A stretch of 28,651 nucleotides of DNA from Alphaproteobacteria bacterium UBA2966 (GTDB taxonomy: Bacteria > Pseudomonadota > Alphaproteobacteria > UBA2966): positions 1 through 28,651 of the forward strand of contig DEBC01000048.1 in NCBI GenBank assembly GCA_002348365.1, in the 5' to 3' direction. Positions 15,382 to 23,710 of the stretch are shown piece by piece. The notes under the pieces were generated by a model that was given only the letters and a program-made list of their open reading frames with translations, was not told the origin of the DNA and made no database searches. How positions within the stretch are numbered: the first letter of the stretch is position 1; every line of letters begins with the position of its first letter. Made by a program: the position numbers and the translations under genes.

Positions 15382-15936
15382 ATGAGCAATGCGACGCCGA
15401 AGGATGTCTTGGCATTCTGGATCGATGAATCCACACCGGAGGACTGGTTCACCAAGAACGCAGAATTTGATGGGCGCATAAGGGAGCGATTTGGCGATAC
15501 CTATGGTGCCGCGAACGAGGGGTTGTTGGACGACTGGCAAACCACGCCGCTCGGTGCCCTGGCATTGGTAATCGTGCTCGATCAGTTTCCCCGCAATTTG
15601 TTTCGTGACAGTGACCGGTCTTTTGCCAGTGACGCCAGCGCTTGCAATCACAAAGTCTGCGCTCGCCCGCGGCGACGACCGTGATCCATCGTTCAAGGAC
15701 CATCACAGGCAGTTTCTATATATGCCGTTGATGCACAGTGAGGATCTCGAAGATCAAGTGGAATGCGTGCGGCTCGCCGATCAGCGAACAGAGAATGAAC
15801 TGCTGCAGGATTATGCCCGTCAGCATCTTCGAATTGTCGAACGCTTCGGTCGGTTTCCACATCGCAACGCGGTTCTGGGGCGTGAAAGCACTGCAGATGA
15901 GGTCGAATTCCTCAAGGAGGAGGGGCGTCCTTTTGA
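15382..15936 (+). pseudogene. DUF924 family protein, frameshifted
   Basis: Two frames together give a DUF924 protein of about 185 residues. Frame one begins at 15382 with DVLAFWIDESTPEDWFTKNAEFD and runs through the hallmark IVLDQFPRNLFRDSDRSFASDA. After the single A at 15637 the sequence continues in another frame as ALAITKSALARGDD and the helical QFLYMPLMHSEDLEDQ and HRNAVLGRESTADEVEFL segments. The family normally ends just after this point. Here the TTTT before GA at 15935 seems one T short, because restoring it gives a TGA and a normal C-terminus, whereas the uncorrected frame runs to 16081 across the opposing DUF1761 gene. DUF924 proteins are small helical proteins of unknown function. 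The breaks are either decay or base errors. Confidence 0.8.
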
Positions 15937-15984
15937 CGTCTGTCCGCCGCTTTCTGCTTCGAAGGAGCTGGTTTCAGCTCGTGG

Positions 15985-16383
15985 CTATACGCCGATGAGG
16001 CCGATCACCAATCCCATGATGAGCAGTACGCCGAGCCAGTGGCCACCATCGATGACGGAGAGTGATCAGGTGGCACCCTGAAAGCGGTGATTGATGAGCA
16101 TGGTGGTGAGCACAAAACCGCCCCAGACGAATGCTGCCGTGATCAAGGAATTCGTGAGTGTGACGTCTCCCAAATGACCGATCACGCAGGCCAGGACCCA
16201 GGCCATCACGGCCTGGCATGCGAAGGCAATAATGAATGGCGCTGGTGTCTGCTTCGGCTGTTCGGTCATGCCGACAGCTGCCATCCATCTCTTGCCCAGA
16301 ATTCCATGCCATGCTGCGCCGAAAGCTAAGGCTGCGACGGCAGCAGCAAGGACCGCAACATAACTAATTCCAGCGAAACTCAT
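15985..16383 (-). pseudogene. DUF1761 membrane protein with in-frame TGA
   Basis: The frame encodes a DUF1761 protein: a first helix ISYVAVLAAAVAALAFGAAWHG, GKRWMAAVGM, a second helix block AFACQAVMAWVLACVIG and VWGGFVLTTMLINHRFQG. At 16066-16068 a TGA interrupts it. The same frame continues with SLSVIDGGHWLGVLLIMGLV to a TAG at 15985, which is the expected fourth helix and end of the family (132 codons in all). TGA is used as a normal stop by many neighbours, so recoding to Trp is unlikely. AAGGAG precedes the ATG at 16383 at good spacing. The shortened 105-residue form may still be made but lacks the last membrane helix. Function of the family is unknown. Confidence 0.78.
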
Positions 16384-16429
16384 CTTGGAACTCCTTGAGG
16401 CGCATTGGTCGAACGGGCGACGTCTGCCT

Positions 16430-17761
16430 TTATGCTGCTGAGAGAGCCTGATCGAGGTCGCGGATGATATCGGAGGCGGTCTCGAGGCCGATGGAGAGAC
16501 GAATGACTTCCGGGCCCGATCCTGAAGCGCGCTGCTGCTCTTCGGTCAACTGGCGGTGTGTGGTCGAAGCCGGATGCAGGATCAGCGTGCGCGTATCGCC
16601 GACATTGGCAAGGTGCGAGCAGAGTTCGCAGGCCTCTACCATCCTCACTCCCGCGTCGTATCCACCCTTGAGTCCGATCGTGAACAAGCCGCCTGGGCCC
16701 TTGGGCATGTATTTCTGCGCGAGGTCATAGAACTCACTCGACTTGAGTCCGGCGTAGGACACCCAGTCGACCTTGGGGTGCTTTTCCAGGAATTCAGCCA
16801 CGGCCTGGGCGTTCTGGACATGACGCTCCATTCGCAGTCCCAGCGTTTCAATGCCGGTGATGATGAGAAATGCGTTGAACGGAGACAGCGTCGGACCAAG
16901 ATCCCGCAAACCTACCGCCCGAGCATGCATGGTGAACCCGAAGTCGCCAAACGTCTCGTAAAACGTCATGCCATGATAGGACTCAGTCGGCTGGCTCAGC
17001 GCAGGGAACTTGTCGTTCTGCGCCCAATCGAACTTGCCCGACTCGATCACGGCTCCACCCAACGAATTACCATGGCCGCATAGATACTTCGTCAGTGAAT
17101 GCGTTATCAGATCGGCGCCCCAATCGAAGGGGTTGCAGAGGTATGGCGTTGCGATGGTGTTGTCGACGATCAGCGGAATACCAGCCTCATGGGCAATTTC
17201 CGCAACCTTTTCTATGTCGACAATGATGCCGCCAGGATTAGCCAGATTCTCGCAGAAGATGGCCTTGCATTTGGGGGTCAGGGCCTTCCGGAAATTCTCG
17301 GGATCGGTGGGATCGACGAAATGGCAGTTCCAGCCAAAGTTTTTGAATACGTAACTGAACTGGTTGATGGAACCACCATAGAGATTGCGTGCAGCAACGA
17401 ATTCGTCTCCGGCTTGCAGCAGGGTTGAGAAGGCCAGCAATTGCGCAGCGTGACCCGAGCCGCACGCCACTGCCCCGCGTCCGTTCTCGAGAGCTGCCAG
17501 CCTTTCTTCCAATACGGATACCGTCGGATTCGTCAGGCGTGAATAAATGAACCCGAAGGTTTGGAGGTTGTAGAGAGATGCCGCGTGATCGACATCGTCG
17601 AAGACGTAGGAAGCGGTGGCGTAAATTGGCGTTGTTCGCGCGCCCGTCGTGGGGTCGGGGGCCGCGCCGGCGTGAATCGCCAGGGTCTCGAATCCATAGA
17701 CTTCAAAGTCATCGTCATCGCCCGGCGGTTGCTCGTCAGGTTGTTCGGGTGTCGAACTCAT
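16430..17761 (-). CDS. metY: O-acetylhomoserine sulfhydrylase (aminocarboxypropyltransferase)
   Basis: This 443-residue PLP enzyme of the Cys/Met metabolism family joins O-acetylhomoserine with sulfide (or methanethiol) to form homocysteine (or methionine) in the cytosol. It shows TLAIHAGAAPDP (27-38), TPIYATASYVF, FIYSRLTNPT, the PLP-contacting D200 in IVDNTIATPY, and the Schiff-base lysine K225 in THSLTKYLCGHG. The insertion-containing length of about 430-440 is typical of MetY rather than the shorter MetZ/MetB. The N-terminal extension is acidic and has no obvious role. GAGGT upstream supports the ATG at 17761. A CoA-binding protein gene sits immediately upstream on the same strand, a recurring pairing in alphaproteobacteria. 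Confidence 0.93.
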   Translation of the reverse strand: MSSTPEQPDEQPPGDDDDFEVYGFETLAIHAGAAPDPTTGARTTPIYATASYVFDDVDHAASLYNLQTFGFIYSRLTNPTVSVLEERLAALENGRGAVACGSGHAAQLLAFSTLLQAGDEFVAARNLYGGSINQFSYVFKNFGWNCHFVDPTDPENFRKALTPKCKAIFCENLANPGGIIVDIEKVAEIAHEAGIPLIVDNTIATPYLCNPFDWGADLITHSLTKYLCGHGNSLGGAVIESGKFDWAQNDKFPALSQPTESYHGMTFYETFGDFGFTMHARAVGLRDLGPTLSPFNAFLIITGIETLGLRMERHVQNAQAVAEFLEKHPKVDWVSYAGLKSSEFYDLAQKYMPKGPGGLFTIGLKGGYDAGVRMVEACELCSHLANVGDTRTLILHPASTTHRQLTEEQQRASGSGPEVIRLSIGLETASDIIRDLDQALSAA

Positions 17762-17811
17762 GGTGATGTGACCTCGTTTGGAAAAGCGATGGGGTGGATC
17801 CGCGGTGGAGG

Positions 17812-18336
17812 TTAGTGCCGTCTGCTGGAGAAGCCACCGCGCCGCATTGGGCCGCTGGCCTTCCGGGTGCGTTTTGAGGAGATGACCCCCGAATTGATGC
17901 CGCTCCAGCTGAGTTCGGCGTTAAGACGACCGTATTCGATCTTGGGGCAGCGATTCATGATGACCGTGGCACCGGCTTCCTCAGCGCGCTTGGCGGCATC
18001 TTCATTGCGAACACCGAGTTGCATCCAGATTACGGGTGCACCAATCTCGATGGCCTCGTCGGTGATTGGTCCCGCGGCTTTCGAGTTGCGGAAAATATCG
18101 ACCATATCGACCTTGTCAGGGATGTCCTTCAGATTTGCGTAGGCTGTTTCACCGAGAATCTTTGTACCGGCCTCTCTTGGGTTCACGGGAATGACCCGAT
18201 ATCCCTTTGACTGCAGATACTTCATGGCGAAGAAACTGGGCCGGTTCCAGTTCGCGCTGGCCCCGACCATGGCGATGGTCTTCGTATCGTTCAGGATCTT
18301 GCGAAGCAGGGCGTCTGAGTAGTGGTCGTGATCCAT
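17812..18336 (-). CDS. CoA-binding domain protein (YccU-like)
   Basis: The 174-residue product is a single Rossmann-type CoA-binding domain (CoA_binding_2): TIAMVGASANWNRPSFFAMKYLQSKGY near the start, then RVIPVNP, DMVDIFRNS, APVIWMQLGVRNEDAAKRA and ATVIMNRCPKIEY. Such stand-alone domains are common, and their function is not established; a regulatory role sensing acyl-CoA is a reasonable guess. The C-terminus has an unusual basic tail rich in Arg/Ser (SKRTRKASGPMRRGGFSSRR). It lies 50 bases ahead of metY on the same strand, suggesting co-transcription and perhaps a link to acetyl-CoA-dependent homoserine activation. Confidence 0.88.
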   Translation of the reverse strand: MDHDHYSDALLRKILNDTKTIAMVGASANWNRPSFFAMKYLQSKGYRVIPVNPREAGTKILGETAYANLKDIPDKVDMVDIFRNSKAAGPITDEAIEIGAPVIWMQLGVRNEDAAKRAEEAGATVIMNRCPKIEYGRLNAELSWSGINSGVISSKRTRKASGPMRRGGFSSRRH

Positions 18337-18520
18337 AAAGTACGTTTCTGGTTTTCTCTACAGTCCAATTTGCGCGCGATCATAGCTTGGCCGTTGTCGC
18401 ACAGCCAATCTCGGGTTCATTGGATTGAGAATTACTTGATTGCCTGGTGCTAGGATTATATTTGGGACAGGTGCAAGACATCCGCAAATCGGATTGCCGG
18501 AATTCCAATGGTGAGTTCAC

Positions 18521-18952
18521 GTGTCTGACCCCAAAATCACACCCGAGCAATTCAATGCGCTGGCGGCGGACAAGCTTCCGTTTGCCGGACTCATGGGATA
18601 CCAGGTCGAAGAAATCGGCTATGGCACCGCGCGCATGCGGCTGCCGGTCGATGAACAGCATTTGCGTCCGGGCGGCACGGTAGCCGGGCCCGCACTGATG
18701 GGGCTCGCCGACGCGACAATGTATGCGGTGGTGCTCGGCATGGTGGGGCCGGTGGAGCTCGCCGTAACCACGAACCTGACATGTAATTTTCTTAGACGAC
18801 CGTCGATGGTCGATATAGTGGCGGAAGGGCGCATCCTGAAACTTGGCAAACGATTGGCAGTGGGCGAGGTGTCCCTTTACAGCGAGGGCGACCCTGAGCC
18901 GGTGGCGCACGTCACGGCGACCTATTCGATTCCGCCAGAGTCGACAGAGTAA
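18521..18952 (+). CDS. PaaI-like hotdog-fold thioesterase
   Basis: The 143-residue protein shows the hotdog-fold PaaI pattern LPFAGLMGYQVEEIGYGTARMRLP, then RPGGTVAGPALMGLADATMY with the helix-borne Asp, TTNLTCNFLRRP and a C-terminal strand set ending VAHVTATYSIP. Such enzymes hydrolyse acyl-CoA thioesters as dimers or tetramers. The GTG at 18521 is the likely start, since the frame has no suitable ATG upstream and the family begins with this segment. The gene stands alone, just upstream of the ribosomal protein operon but separated from it by 206 bases containing a promoter. Its acyl substrate is unknown. Confidence 0.87.
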   Translation: MSDPKITPEQFNALAADKLPFAGLMGYQVEEIGYGTARMRLPVDEQHLRPGGTVAGPALMGLADATMYAVVLGMVGPVELAVTTNLTCNFLRRPSMVDIVAEGRILKLGKRLAVGEVSLYSEGDPEPVAHVTATYSIPPESTE

Positions 18953-18963
18953 GCCCGAATATT

Positions 18964-18982
18964 TATGTGGGGTATCCACATA
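18964..18982. repeat. Short perfect inverted repeat after the thioesterase gene
   Basis: TATGTGG (18964-18970) and CCACATA (18976-18982) pair over seven bases around a five-base loop, twelve bases after the thioesterase stop. No T-run follows, so it may be an operator or a weak terminator. Confidence 0.35.
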
Positions 18983-19041
18983 CCTCCAATTAACATATTG
19001 AAATTCTGAAAGAAAATCCCCAGGTATTGTAATTTTCTGCG

Positions 19042-19069
19042 TTGACTTGACGCGCGGGTGTGGCATACT
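19042..19069 (+). promoter_or_regulatory. Sigma-70-type promoter ahead of rplM
   Basis: TTGACT at 19042-19047 and CATACT at 19064-19069 are separated by 16 bases, close to the consensus pair. They lie about 90 bases before the rplM start, in a GC-rich discriminator context usual for ribosomal protein operons. The remaining leader has room for feedback control by a ribosomal protein, but no specific structure was recognised. Confidence 0.6.
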
Positions 19070-19158
19070 CCGCCGCCGTCGAACAGACGCGTGAATTTGT
19101 TCGAGTATTCCGTTCAGCTCAAACGCGGGCGTAGCCGAATAACCGGCGCGACAAGGAT

Positions 19159-19623
19159 ATGAAGACCTATTCTGCCAAGCCATCCGACGTGGACAAGAAA
19201 TGGATCGTGGTAGATGCCGAAGGCGTCATACTGGGCCGTCTGGCGACGATCATTGCTACCCGTCTCCGCGGAAAGCACAAGCCGACTTATACCCCACATA
19301 TTGATTGCGGTGATAACGTCATTGTCGTCAACGCAGACAAGGTCCGGCTGACGGGGCGCAAGCGTTCCGACAAGACCTATTACTGGCACACGGGCTATCC
19401 CGGCGGCATCAAGAGCCGCCAGGCCGCTGACTGGCTGGACGGGAAACACCCCGAGCGGGTGATCGTCAAGGCGGTTCAGCGAATGGTGCCCCGCAACAAG
19501 TTGGGGCGCGTGCAGATGACCAACCTCAAGGTGTACGCGGGTGCGGACCACCCCCATGAAGCACAACAACCCGAAGTCCTGGACGTCGGGGCCCTCAATC
19601 CCAAGAACAAGAGGACGGTCTGA
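19159..19623 (+). CDS. rplM: 50S ribosomal protein L13
   Basis: The 154-residue protein is the large-subunit protein L13. It has KWIVVDAEGVILGRLATIIA, LRGKHKPTYTPHIDCGDNVI, the YYWHTGYPGG motif and PERVIVKAVQRMVPRNKLG. It is an early-assembly protein that binds 23S rRNA. AAGGAT lies immediately before the ATG at 19159. The stop is followed by two bases and then the rpsI start codon, the standard two-gene operon. Nothing is unusual in length or sequence. Confidence 0.98.
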   Translation: MKTYSAKPSDVDKKWIVVDAEGVILGRLATIIATRLRGKHKPTYTPHIDCGDNVIVVNADKVRLTGRKRSDKTYYWHTGYPGGIKSRQAADWLDGKHPERVIVKAVQRMVPRNKLGRVQMTNLKVYAGADHPHEAQQPEVLDVGALNPKNKRTV

Positions 19624-19625
19624 AG

Positions 19626-20156
19626 ATGTCGGACGAACAGCAGACGATCACAGACCTTAAGGAACTCGGAAACGCCGTTGCAGGCGCCGCAGGTGAGGAG
19701 AGTCCTGAAGAAACTCCGGCCGATGGAGTCCCTGAAGATGCGCCGCTCCCGGAGCCGAAGATTGACGCACAGGGGCGCGCCTACGCGACAGGTAAGCGCA
19801 AGGATGCCGTCGCACGCGTCTGGATCAAGCCCGGCAAGGGAACCCTGACGGTAAATGGACGAGAAGGAGAGCGCTATTTTGCCAGGCCGGTCTTGCGGAT
19901 GATCATTAACCAGCCGCTCGTCGCCGCAGCGCGTCTGGATCAGTACGATGTATGGTGCACCGTCAAAGGCGGTGGTTTGTCTGGGCAGGCAGGAGCCGTG
20001 CGACATGGCCTCAGTCGCGCCTTGATCAATTTCGAACCGGCCCTCCGTTCGGTCCTTAAGCCGGGAGGCTTCCTGACACGAGATTCCCGTGTTGTGGAGC
20101 GCAAGAAATACGGCAAGCGGAAGGCCCGACGTAGCTTCCAGTTCTCGAAGCGTTAG
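19626..20156 (+). CDS. rpsI: 30S ribosomal protein S9 with acidic N-terminal extension
   Basis: The last 125-130 residues are a standard S9: YATGKRKDAVARVWIKPGKG, then FARPVLRMIINQP, GGGLSGQAGAVRHGLSRAL and the basic tail KYGKRKARRSFQFSKR that reaches the P-site tRNA anticodon. The first 50 or so residues form an acidic, Pro/Glu-rich extension, which is a feature of many alphaproteobacterial S9 proteins but long here (total 176). No alternative start that would remove it has a ribosome binding site, and the spacing to rplM supports 19626. The extension is probably disordered and lies away from the decoding centre. Confidence 0.97.
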   Translation: MSDEQQTITDLKELGNAVAGAAGEESPEETPADGVPEDAPLPEPKIDAQGRAYATGKRKDAVARVWIKPGKGTLTVNGREGERYFARPVLRMIINQPLVAAARLDQYDVWCTVKGGGLSGQAGAVRHGLSRALINFEPALRSVLKPGGFLTRDSRVVERKKYGKRKARRSFQFSKR

Positions 20157-20193
20157 GCGACCCAAACTTCACGCAGCTTGGAGCATGCGAGTT

Positions 20194-20222
20194 AAAGGGC
20201 GCCTTGACGGGCGCCCTTTTTT
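20194..20222 (+). terminator. Rho-independent terminator after rpsI
   Basis: AAAGGGCGCC (20194-20203) pairs with GGCGCCCTTT (20210-20219) in a ten-pair stem, with the six bases 20204-20209 as the loop, followed by a T-run to 20222. It begins 37 bases after the rpsI stop and ends the rplM-rpsI operon. Confidence 0.9.
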
Positions 20223-20271
20223 GATCGGCAATGGTCATGGCTGTCGATAAGAACCTTGAGGAGATAGGACA

Positions 20272-21402
20272 GTGACGAGCGGGACCAACAAGTTACGGGT
20301 CGCTATCCTCGGTGCGAGCGGTTACACCGGTGCCGAGCTCGTTCGTTTGCTCGCCCATCACGAGCACGTCGAACTCACCCTGCTGACTGCCGACCGTCAT
20401 GCGGGGAAGCAGTTAGGCGACGTATTTCCACATCTCGGCGGGCTGGGCCTTCCTGACTTCCTGCATATCGACGAAGTGGAATGGGCGGGGATCGATATCG
20501 ACCTCGTGTTCTGCGCGCTGCCACATGGAACGACCCAGGAGGTAATTGCCGGTCTGCTACATGCCACGGGGCACGACATCGTCGATGAACTTGTGGCAGA
20601 GCGGCGAGAAGACGTTATCGCCGGTCTCTCCAAAGACGTGAAGGTGATCGATCTTTCGGCCGATTTCCGGCTCTCGGATTTCGAAACATATGCTGAATGG
20701 TACGGCCATGAGCATCTGGCGCCCGTACTCCAGCCGGAAGCCGTATATGGTCTCACCGAATTTGCGCGGCCGGCGCTCGGTGAGACCCGGCTCATAGCCT
20801 GCCCGGGCTGTTATCCCACCTCCAGCCTCTTGCCTTTGCTGCCCCTGATCGATGCCAAAGCCATCGAATCGGATGGCATTATCATCGACGCCAAATCTGG
20901 TGTTTCCGGTGCCGGACGATCATTAAAGGAAGCCACGCTGTTCTCTGAGGTTGCCGAGGGTGTACATCCGTATGGAATTGGCAACCACCGCCACGCACCT
21001 GAGATCGAGCAGGAGGTATCCAGAGCTGCTGGAACAGCCGTAACCTTGAATTTTACGCCTCATCTGGTGCCCATGAACCGGGGAATCTTGGCCACAATCT
21101 ACGTCCAGCTTTCGGGTTCGAGCAGCGCCGACGACCTGCGTGAGGTCTTGAAGAAGCGCTACGACAACGAGCCCTTTGTTCGAGTCGTGGAACAAGGTGC
21201 GGTTCCGGCGACGCGCCATGTCCGTGGCTCGAACCATTGTTTGATCGGGGTATTCCCCGACCGCGTGCCCGGACGCGCCATCCTGATTTCCGCAATCGAT
21301 AATCTCGTCAAGGGTGGGTCGGGCCAGGCCGTGCAGAACATGAACGTGGCGTACGGATTTGAAGAAACCGCCGGACTCGCACAGGAGCCGATGTTTCCAT
21401 GA
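20272..21402 (+). CDS. argC: N-acetyl-gamma-glutamyl-phosphate reductase (type 1)
   Basis: ArgC reduces N-acetylglutamyl phosphate to the semialdehyde with NADPH, third step of arginine synthesis. The 376-residue protein has the nucleotide motif AILGASGYTGAELVRLL (11-27), LPHGTTQE, KVIDLSADFRL, the catalytic C180 in IACPGCYPTSS and the HRHAPEIEQE and NFTPHLVPMNRGI blocks. It is about 25 residues longer than usual. The excess lies between residues 97 and 124 and is bracketed by the similar heptads EVIAGLL and DVIAGLS, as if a segment had been duplicated and diverged. The start is GTG at 20272 behind GGAG. The stop overlaps the next gene's ATG. Confidence 0.95.
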   Translation: MTSGTNKLRVAILGASGYTGAELVRLLAHHEHVELTLLTADRHAGKQLGDVFPHLGGLGLPDFLHIDEVEWAGIDIDLVFCALPHGTTQEVIAGLLHATGHDIVDELVAERREDVIAGLSKDVKVIDLSADFRLSDFETYAEWYGHEHLAPVLQPEAVYGLTEFARPALGETRLIACPGCYPTSSLLPLLPLIDAKAIESDGIIIDAKSGVSGAGRSLKEATLFSEVAEGVHPYGIGNHRHAPEIEQEVSRAAGTAVTLNFTPHLVPMNRGILATIYVQLSGSSSADDLREVLKKRYDNEPFVRVVEQGAVPATRHVRGSNHCLIGVFPDRVPGRAILISAIDNLVKGGSGQAVQNMNVAYGFEETAGLAQEPMFP

Positions 21403-21956
21403 CCATCGCGCCCACCACCGAGTGGGGCGGTGGCCTCATCCTGCCTTTTGAAGATTCGCTGCCCAACGTAGCGGAGGATGTGTTTCTTGCCCATGGGGCG
21501 ACGGTCATCGGTGATGTCGAGATCGGCAGCGGCTGTAATGTCTGGTACGGCAGCACGCTGCGGGGCGACGTCAACATCATACGTGTTGGTGAGAATACGA
21601 ACATTCAGGACGGCACGGTCGTTCACGTGACGCGCAAGACGCATGGGACGTTCATCGGGTCCGGCTGCACGATTGGGCATGGAGCGATCATTCACGGCTG
21701 CACTCTGGAGGACGGCTGTTACATCGGGATGCGCGCTACTGTAATGGACGGTGCGATCGTCCAGAGTGGGGCAATGATCGCGGCCGGGGCATTGGTGACA
21801 CCTGGGAAATGCGTCCCGTCGGGGCAACTCTGGGCGGGATCACCGGCAAAAGTGATGCGTGAGTTGCGGCCGGATGAACTCGAGTACATGAACGATGCCG
21901 CATTGCATTATGCCGAACTGGGGCGCAAGTATCGGACAAGGTTGAACGGAATGTGA
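21399..21956 (+). CDS. Gamma-class carbonic anhydrase-like hexapeptide protein
   Basis: The 185-residue protein is a left-handed beta-helix built from hexapeptide repeats (GATVIGDVEIGSGCNVWYGS and on), with three metal-binding histidines at positions 76, 94 and 99 (VVHV, IGHG, IIHG). This matches the YrdA/PaaY/CaiE-like gamma carbonic anhydrase family, which forms trimers with an interfacial Zn or Fe site. Many members lack measurable anhydrase activity. It ends in a C-terminal helix (DELEYMNDAALHYAELGRKY). The ATG at 21399 overlaps the argC stop by four bases, so the two are translated together, though no metabolic link is obvious. Confidence 0.92.
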   Translation: MTIAPTTEWGGGLILPFEDSLPNVAEDVFLAHGATVIGDVEIGSGCNVWYGSTLRGDVNIIRVGENTNIQDGTVVHVTRKTHGTFIGSGCTIGHGAIIHGCTLEDGCYIGMRATVMDGAIVQSGAMIAAGALVTPGKCVPSGQLWAGSPAKVMRELRPDELEYMNDAALHYAELGRKYRTRLNGM

Positions 21957-22174
21957 TGCATCCCGACCGGGTGCCCCTTTGACAAGTATATCTGTGTGGA
22001 TTCATAAAGGGATGGGTGCGATCGCGTCACAGGACTTTTTGGCGGACTGTTAGGTCTGACGGGCGACCCAGTGGTTGAAATTGAGGCATAATGGGGAAAT
22101 AAGAGGAACCCATGCTGGAAACGCGTGCAGTGACCGCTGGAAATCGGGAATCTGCCGACCTGGAGAAGAGGGCA

Positions 22175-23659
22175 ATGAGACGGATTAGCGTGACGAAGAA
22201 TTCGGTCGTGGATCGACGCCCGTTGCGGGCTGCATCGATGCTTGTCCTCGGTGCATCAATGACACTATCCGCTTGTTCATTCGTGCCGGATTGGGGAAAT
22301 CCCGTTGTCTGGTACGATTCGGTGGTCGAAGGATTTGGCGGCACAGGCGACGCCCCACCCAAGGCGGACTCGGAAGCGGTGCAGCGCGCACAGGCGCAAA
22401 GCGCGCCAGACTCAGGAGACACGAGGAGTTTTCCGCAGCTGAAGACCGTACCTCAACAGGCACCGCAAGCCTCCTCGAATGAGGAGCGCCGTCAGGTTGC
22501 CCAAGGCCTCGTCGCAGACCGCGATAATGCCCGCTACACCGACCAGGTGCTGCGTGCCGGCGGCACACCGAAACCGGCGGCACCCTCGATGCAGGTTGCG
22601 CGAGTTGCGCCTCCCCCGCCGCCGCCCGCGCAGGTTCCGCAGACTTCGCAGACGACTCAGTCAGTACAGACGCCAAAACCGTCGCCAGCGCCTGCTCCCA
22701 AGGCCCGTCTGCCAAAGCTCGATTTATCGCCGGCACCGAGGCCCCAAGTGGCAGCTGTGTCGCCACCACCTCAATCCGCGGTGCCTCAGTCACAGGCTGT
22801 CTCTCCGGCGCCCACTCCGCGACCCATTGTCGAACCCGAGCGTGGGGCGCAACCCGCCGTACCGTATCCACCTCTGACAGGTACGGTTCCGTCGCGGGTG
22901 GCCAGTGGCGGCCCATCGTCCATCGTTCAATCCAGTGATAGTGCGGCGCCCGCCGCCGCGCAGGCCGCACCACAACCTGTGCCGACGGTTACCGCAATGG
23001 CACCGAGCCAGCCCGCTGTTCAGCCGGTGCCTCAACCGGTTACCCAGGCGCCCACATTGAGTTCAGTGGGCGCAGAGCAGGGGGCATTAGCTCAGGCTTT
23101 CGCAAACGCACTGGCGCAATCCGCGTCCACGGTCACGACTGCGCCGGCCAGTACGGCATTCGGCGCGCCGTCGGCAACACCGTTATCGCCTTCAGAAACG
23201 TCTGTCCCGGATATTGTTCGGGAAACATACAATCAAACATTGATTGCGGGTTCGGGTGTGGCGCCAGCACCTACCGCCGCATCTGGCGCATCGCTCGCGG
23301 CCGTACCGGCAGGTCCGGCCACAGTACTGTTCGGCAACGGCTCCTCCAGCCTGAACCGCAAAGCCAAGGCGGTCATTCGGGATATCGCCGAGACGTACAA
23401 GACCCGTCGTGGTTCACTTCGCATTGTCGGCCATGCCTCCCATCGCACGAGGAATCTGCCTGTGCAGCGCCACAAGCTCGTGAATTTTCAGATCTCACTC
23501 GATCGTGCGACAGCCGTGGCCAACGAGCTCATTCGACTGGGCGTCGACAAGAGTGCGATCCAAATCGCAGCGGTAAGCGACTCGCAGCCGGTGTTTTACG
23601 AGTCGATGCCGGAAGGCGAAGCGGGCAACCGCCGCGCCGAAATTTTCTACACGTTCTAG
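22175..23659 (+). CDS. OmpA-domain lipoprotein with long Pro/Ala/Gln linker
   Basis: The 494-residue protein begins with a lipoprotein signal (SMLVLGASMTLSAC, lipidation at C34), so it is probably anchored to the outer membrane facing the periplasm. Roughly residues 80-360 are low-complexity, rich in Pro, Ala, Gln, Ser and Val. The final 115 or so residues form an OmpA/MotB-like domain (VLFGNGSSSLNRKAKAVIRDIA, RIVGHASHRTR, SLDRATAVANELIRLGV and GNRRAEIFY) that binds peptidoglycan. The role would be tethering the outer membrane to the cell wall, with the linker spanning the periplasm. Position 22175 was chosen because the signal peptide then has a normal basic start; the frame is open to an ATG at 22112. 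It precedes hom by 51 bases. Confidence 0.85.
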   Translation: MRRISVTKNSVVDRRPLRAASMLVLGASMTLSACSFVPDWGNPVVWYDSVVEGFGGTGDAPPKADSEAVQRAQAQSAPDSGDTRSFPQLKTVPQQAPQASSNEERRQVAQGLVADRDNARYTDQVLRAGGTPKPAAPSMQVARVAPPPPPPAQVPQTSQTTQSVQTPKPSPAPAPKARLPKLDLSPAPRPQVAAVSPPPQSAVPQSQAVSPAPTPRPIVEPERGAQPAVPYPPLTGTVPSRVASGGPSSIVQSSDSAAPAAAQAAPQPVPTVTAMAPSQPAVQPVPQPVTQAPTLSSVGAEQGALAQAFANALAQSASTVTTAPASTAFGAPSATPLSPSETSVPDIVRETYNQTLIAGSGVAPAPTAASGASLAAVPAGPATVLFGNGSSSLNRKAKAVIRDIAETYKTRRGSLRIVGHASHRTRNLPVQRHKLVNFQISLDRATAVANELIRLGVDKSAIQIAAVSDSQPVFYESMPEGEAGNRRAEIFYTF

Positions 23660-23670
23660 TGTCATAGACG

Positions 23671-23691
23671 TGCCTGGCGTTTTGCCAGGCA
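23671..23691. terminator. Perfect eight-pair hairpin between OmpA-like gene and hom
   Basis: TGCCTGGC (23671-23678) pairs with GCCAGGCA (23684-23691) around GTTTT. It starts 12 bases after the stop codon of the OmpA-like gene and ends 19 bases before the hom start. No T-run follows, so it may be a weak or Rho-assisted terminator, an mRNA-stability element, or an attenuation-like structure for hom. Confidence 0.45.
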
Positions 23692-23710
23692 TACAAGGAT
23701 TGGTCGAGCG

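Noticed and set aside
16066..16068. UGA read as tryptophan in DUF1761
   Set aside because: Many intact genes here end in TGA (for example ctaA, rplM, argC, hom), so the codon is a normal stop in this genome.
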